The translations under genes and the position numbers were made by a program. Shown here piece by piece: positions 6,523 through 8,901 of a DNA stretch of 8,901 nucleotides; the stretch's first letter is position 1, and each line of letters opens with the position of its first letter. Source of the stretch: Sphingomonadaceae bacterium (GTDB lineage: Bacteria > Pseudomonadota > Alphaproteobacteria > Sphingomonadales > Sphingomonadaceae). Location of the stretch: NCBI GenBank assembly GCA_019239785.1, contig JAFAZM010000281.1:1-8901 (forward strand), written 5' to 3'. The notes beneath the pieces are model-generated. The model was not told where the DNA came from and ran no database searches. It saw only the letters and a list, made by a program, of their open reading frames with translations.

Positions 6523-7533
6523 GTGAGCCAAGCCATCGAACCGCGCGTCATTCCGGCGGAAGCCAAGGAGCGGCTGCGCATCCTGTTCATCGCCAAGCAT
6601 GCAAAATGGGGCGGCGGTCTGCATCCGGAGGACGGCAACCACGCCCTCTACCATGTCGAGACCCGCGAGGTGCTGCAATCGCTCGGCCTGAACCTCAGCC
6701 TGTCCGACAATTACGAGGACCTGTTCACCCGGCCGGACGCCGACTTCGTCTTCCCGCTGCTGAACCGCGGCGGCTTCCTCAACAGCGAGATGATGCTGCC
6801 CCTGCTCTGCACGCGGCTCGGCCTGCCCTATCTCGGCGCGAGCCCGATCCTGCGCGGCCTCGCCGACGACAAGCATCTCTCCAAGCTCTGCGCGGCGGCG
6901 CGCGGCATCCCGACCGCACCCTGGGCGATCTACCGCCGCGGCGCCCCGGTCGACCGGGCTCGCTGCCCGGAAGGCGAGCGGATCGTGATCAAGCCCAACG
7001 CCTCCTCGGCGAGCTGGGGGGTGCAGGACGCGCGCGACTGGGCCGGCGTCGAGGCGGCGATCGCCGACATTCACAGCCAGGGCCATGACGCGATCGTCGA
7101 GCCGTTCCTCAACGGCAGCGACGTCGAGGTGCCGGTGATCACGGTCGACGGCGCGCCGGTGGTGATGCCGATGATGCTGTTCGAGCAGGCCGATCCGACC
7201 CATTTGCGCACCTATTACGAGAAGCGCGACCTGGTCGAGCGCGGCCACAAATATCAGCTGGTCGCGTTCGACGACGCGGAATGGGTGCCGCGCATCGCCG
7301 AGATGACGAAGACGATCGCGCAGGAATTCCGGCCGTTCGACTATGGCCGCTACGAGTTCCGCCTCGACCGCGAGACCGGCGCCTGCGACTTCCTCGAGGT
7401 CAACCTCCAGGCCAATCTCTGGTCGGAGAAGGTGTTCGGCCGCTCGGCGGTGCGGGCCGGGCTGAGCCAGGCCCAATTGATCGAGACGATCCTCTACGAG
7501 GGGCTGAGGCGGCACGGCCTGCTCGATGGCTGA
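6523..7533 (+). CDS. ATP-grasp ligase related to D-Ala-D-Ala ligase
   Basis: ATP-grasp ligases activate a carboxylate as an acyl phosphate and join it to an amine or similar group. The protein has 336 residues from GTG 6523 (AAAGG at 6506-6510, 12 bp upstream). A TTG at 6418 would add 35 Arg/Ser-rich residues and place the start 5 bp from the divergent gene, so GTG is preferred. Ddl-like landmarks: LPYLGASP...LADDKHLSK (101-121), IVIKPNASSASWGV (154-167, Lys157 and a small-residue ATP loop), IVEPFLNGSDVEVPV (191-205), DYGRYEFRLD (273-282, Arg276 and Glu278), and FLEVNLQANL (290-299, metal ligands Glu292 and Asn294). The segment after Asn294 lacks the SPGMT that holds the second D-alanine in true Ddl, and the Ddl YxxKY loop is replaced by TYYEKRD. 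It is therefore probably not the cell-wall enzyme; the substrate is unknown. Its stop overlaps the next gene. Confidence 0.85.
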   Translation: MSQAIEPRVIPAEAKERLRILFIAKHAKWGGGLHPEDGNHALYHVETREVLQSLGLNLSLSDNYEDLFTRPDADFVFPLLNRGGFLNSEMMLPLLCTRLGLPYLGASPILRGLADDKHLSKLCAAARGIPTAPWAIYRRGAPVDRARCPEGERIVIKPNASSASWGVQDARDWAGVEAAIADIHSQGHDAIVEPFLNGSDVEVPVITVDGAPVVMPMMLFEQADPTHLRTYYEKRDLVERGHKYQLVAFDDAEWVPRIAEMTKTIAQEFRPFDYGRYEFRLDRETGACDFLEVNLQANLWSEKVFGRSAVRAGLSQAQLIETILYEGLRRHGLLDG

Positions 7534-8305
7534 ACCCTTCGGCGTGATCATCCTCGCCGCCCAGCGCGACGGCAGGCTCGATCCGCTCGCCGAGGCGGCG
7601 GGCGTCACCCACAAATGCCTGGTGCCGATCGGCGGCAAGCCTTTGCTCGCCCATGTCCTTGCGGCGCTGGAGCAGGTGGAGGGGATCGCCGGCGTCACCA
7701 TCTCGGTCGAGGCCGGGGCCGAGACGATGCTTGCCCCGGTCGCCGCCGCCTCCGCCCTGCCGATCCGTTTCGCCGCCGCCGCGGCAACGCTCCCGGACAG
7801 CCTCTATGCCGCAGCCGAGGGCCTGGACGGCCCGATCGTCATCACCACCGCCGACAATGTGCTGCTGACCCCGGGCGCGGTGCTGCAGGTCGCCGCCGCT
7901 CTTGCCGCCGGCGAGGATGGGGTCGCCGCGCTCGCCCGCAAGGAGGATGTGCTCGCCGCCCATCCGCAGGGCCAGCGCCGCTTCTATCGGTTCAGCGACG
8001 GCGAATTCTCGAACTGCAACCTCTACGGCCTCTCGCACCGCGGCCTGCGCCTCGCCGAGACCTTCCGCGAAGGCGGACAGTTCGCGAAGAATCCGATGCG
8101 GATCGGGCGCGCCTTCGGCTTCTTCAACCTGCTGCTGCTGCGCTTCGCCCGCATCTCGCTCGAGGGCGCGGCGCGGCGGGTCAGCCGCCGCTTCGGCGCG
8201 CGCATCTCCGCGGTCGTGCTTGCCGACGGCGCCCATGCGATCGACGTCGACAACCAGCGCACCTACGACATCGCCGCCTCGCTGCTGGAGCGCCGCGCCG
8301 CCTGA
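7526..8305 (+). CDS. MobA/IspD-like nucleotidyltransferase
   Basis: This family moves a nucleotide from an NTP onto a phosphate or phosphonate group, giving NDP- or CMP-activated sugars, alcohols or cofactors. The 259-residue protein begins at ATG 7526 inside the last codons of the ATP-grasp gene (8-bp overlap), which implies coupled translation. The N-terminal Rossmann signature reads IILAAQRDGRLDPLAEAAG then HKCLVPIGGKPLL (residues 8-41): the usual LAAGxGxR has Gln13 where Gly is normal, but Lys30 of the KxLxPxxGxP part is present. ITTADNVLL holds Asp110, the usual metal ligand, and AIDVDNQRTYDI (238-249) gives the second Asp, 240 or 242. The C-terminal third (FAKNPMRIGRAFGFFNLLLLRFARISLEGAARRVSRRFG) is a helical region. 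It is less likely to be true MobA or IspD because of the altered signature and neighbours. The nucleotide and acceptor are unknown. Confidence 0.82.
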   Translation: MAEPFGVIILAAQRDGRLDPLAEAAGVTHKCLVPIGGKPLLAHVLAALEQVEGIAGVTISVEAGAETMLAPVAAASALPIRFAAAAATLPDSLYAAAEGLDGPIVITTADNVLLTPGAVLQVAAALAAGEDGVAALARKEDVLAAHPQGQRRFYRFSDGEFSNCNLYGLSHRGLRLAETFREGGQFAKNPMRIGRAFGFFNLLLLRFARISLEGAARRVSRRFGARISAVVLADGAHAIDVDNQRTYDIAASLLERRAA

Positions 8306-8310
8306 AAATG

Positions 8311-8333
8311 CTTTGCTCCGCCCTCCTGCAAAG
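8311..8333. repeat. Small inverted repeat before sdhB
   Basis: CTTTGC (8311-8316) and GCAAAG (8328-8333) form a 6-bp inverted repeat with an 11-base loop. A further GCAAAG at 8349-8354 overlaps the sdhB ribosome site. In the RNA the first arm could pair with either copy. Pairing with the second would hide the ribosome site. The stems are short, so chance is quite possible. Confidence 0.3.
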
Positions 8334-8364
8334 GCTATCGGCTTGCACGCAAAGGGAAGAGCAG

Positions 8365-8901
8365 ATGGCCGAATTCACGCTTCCGAAGAACAGCAAGATC
8401 GGGAAGGGCAAGGCGCACGCGGCGCCGGCCGGCGCGAAGCGGACCAAGTCGTTCAAGATCTACCGCTACGATCCGGACGCCGGCGAGAATCCCCGCTACG
8501 ACCGGTTCGAGGTCGATCTCGACTCCTGCGGGCCGATGGTCCTCGACGCGCTCATCAAGATCAAGGCGGAGCAGGATCCGGGCCTCACCTTCCGCCGCTC
8601 CTGCCGCGAGGGGATTTGCGGCTCCTGCTCGATGAATTTGAACGGCCGCAACGGCCTCGCCTGCACCACCGCTATCGAGGATCTGAGCGGCGAGATCAGG
8701 ATCACGCCGCTGCCGCACATGGACGTGATCAAAGACCTGGTGCCCGATTTCACCCATTTTTACCGGCAATATGCCTCGATCGAGCCCTGGCTGAAGACGA
8801 AGACGCCGCCGCCTTCGGGCGAGCGGCTGCAATCGCCCGAGGACCGCGCGAAGCTGGACGGCCTTTACGAGTGCATCCTCTGCGCCTGCTGCTCGACCTC
8901 C
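8365..8901 (+). CDS. sdhB: Succinate dehydrogenase iron-sulfur subunit, N-terminal part (3' truncated)
   Basis: SdhB carries electrons from the SdhA flavin to quinone through [2Fe-2S], [4Fe-4S] and [3Fe-4S] clusters. It is read without a stop to the end of the window: 179 residues of a usual 260 or so. ATG 8365 follows AAAGGGAAGA (8351-8360). Residues 27-120 form the plant-type ferredoxin domain: RRSCREGICGSCSMN and GLAC give Cys80, Cys85, Cys88 and Cys100 for the [2Fe-2S] cluster. The [4Fe-4S] motif begins in YECILCACCSTS (Cys170, Cys173, Cys176), and the window ends there. The N-terminus has a Lys/Ala-rich extension of about 28 residues, as in alphaproteobacterial SdhB. It starts 59 bp after the nucleotidyltransferase stop on the same strand, so it could be read from upstream transcripts or from its own promoter, which is not obvious. 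Confidence 0.97.
   Translation, partial: MAEFTLPKNSKIGKGKAHAAPAGAKRTKSFKIYRYDPDAGENPRYDRFEVDLDSCGPMVLDALIKIKAEQDPGLTFRRSCREGICGSCSMNLNGRNGLACTTAIEDLSGEIRITPLPHMDVIKDLVPDFTHFYRQYASIEPWLKTKTPPPSGERLQSPEDRAKLDGLYECILCACCSTS

Noticed and set aside
4886..6526. 546-residue plus-strand open frame opposite the PLP gene
   Set aside because: It is the antisense of a gene with clear PLP motifs. Its product is Arg/Gly/Asp/His-rich without any domain, as expected in GC-rich DNA.
6493..7701. 402-residue minus-strand open frame over the ATP-grasp gene
   Set aside because: It is an antisense shadow of two overlapping genes with clear motifs.
8335..8832. 165-residue minus-strand frame over sdhB
   Set aside because: The plus strand encodes unmistakable SdhB with all cluster cysteines.
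1..8901. tRNA, rRNA, CRISPR array, transposase or integrase
   Set aside because: No cloverleaf or rRNA sequence, no regularly spaced direct repeats and no recombinase motifs were seen on either strand.

Overview
The window is GC-rich chromosomal DNA from an alphaproteobacterium, most likely a sphingomonad. The evidence is the alphaproteobacterial-type SdhA tail and SdhB head, strongly G/C-ending codons, and short repeats around CTTCGAC...GCTCAG...CGAACGG and CTCCCGC...GCGGGAG, which from memory are common in Sphingomonadales. No lineage search was possible.

Layout. Positions 1-773 are the 3' part of sdhA (succinate dehydrogenase flavoprotein), and 8365-8901 are the 5' part of sdhB (iron-sulfur subunit). 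Both run off the window. Between these two subunits of one complex lie about 7.6 kb in two blocks. Block A (774-3510) holds two exported enzymes: a legumain-like C13 cysteine peptidase (1052-2041) and an MBL-fold hydrolase (2260-3222). They are separated and flanked by small palindromic repeats. A composite repeat at 841-973 recurs inverted at 3251-3376, with one 52-base stretch matching at 51 positions, so block A lies between inverted copies. A seven-copy TTCC microsatellite follows.

Block B starts with a CreD-family inner membrane protein (3511-4902). It converges, 4 bp apart, on a fold-type I PLP enzyme on the minus strand (4907-6412). Across a 110-bp divergent spacer lie an ATP-grasp ligase (6523-7533) and, overlapping it by 8 bp, a MobA/IspD-like nucleotidyltransferase (7526-8305). 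sdhB begins 59 bp later on the same strand.

How the genes may work together. sdhA and sdhB supply two subunits of complex II. The peptidase, the MBL protein and CreD all act at the periplasm or inner membrane, with no direct link visible. The PLP, ATP-grasp and nucleotidyltransferase genes look like a small pathway: a PLP enzyme modifies an amine or sulfur-containing substrate, a ligase forms an amide-type bond, and a transferase activates a product with a nucleotide. The substrates are unknown. This trio is the best candidate here for an undescribed system; its functional unity is inference from gene arrangement.
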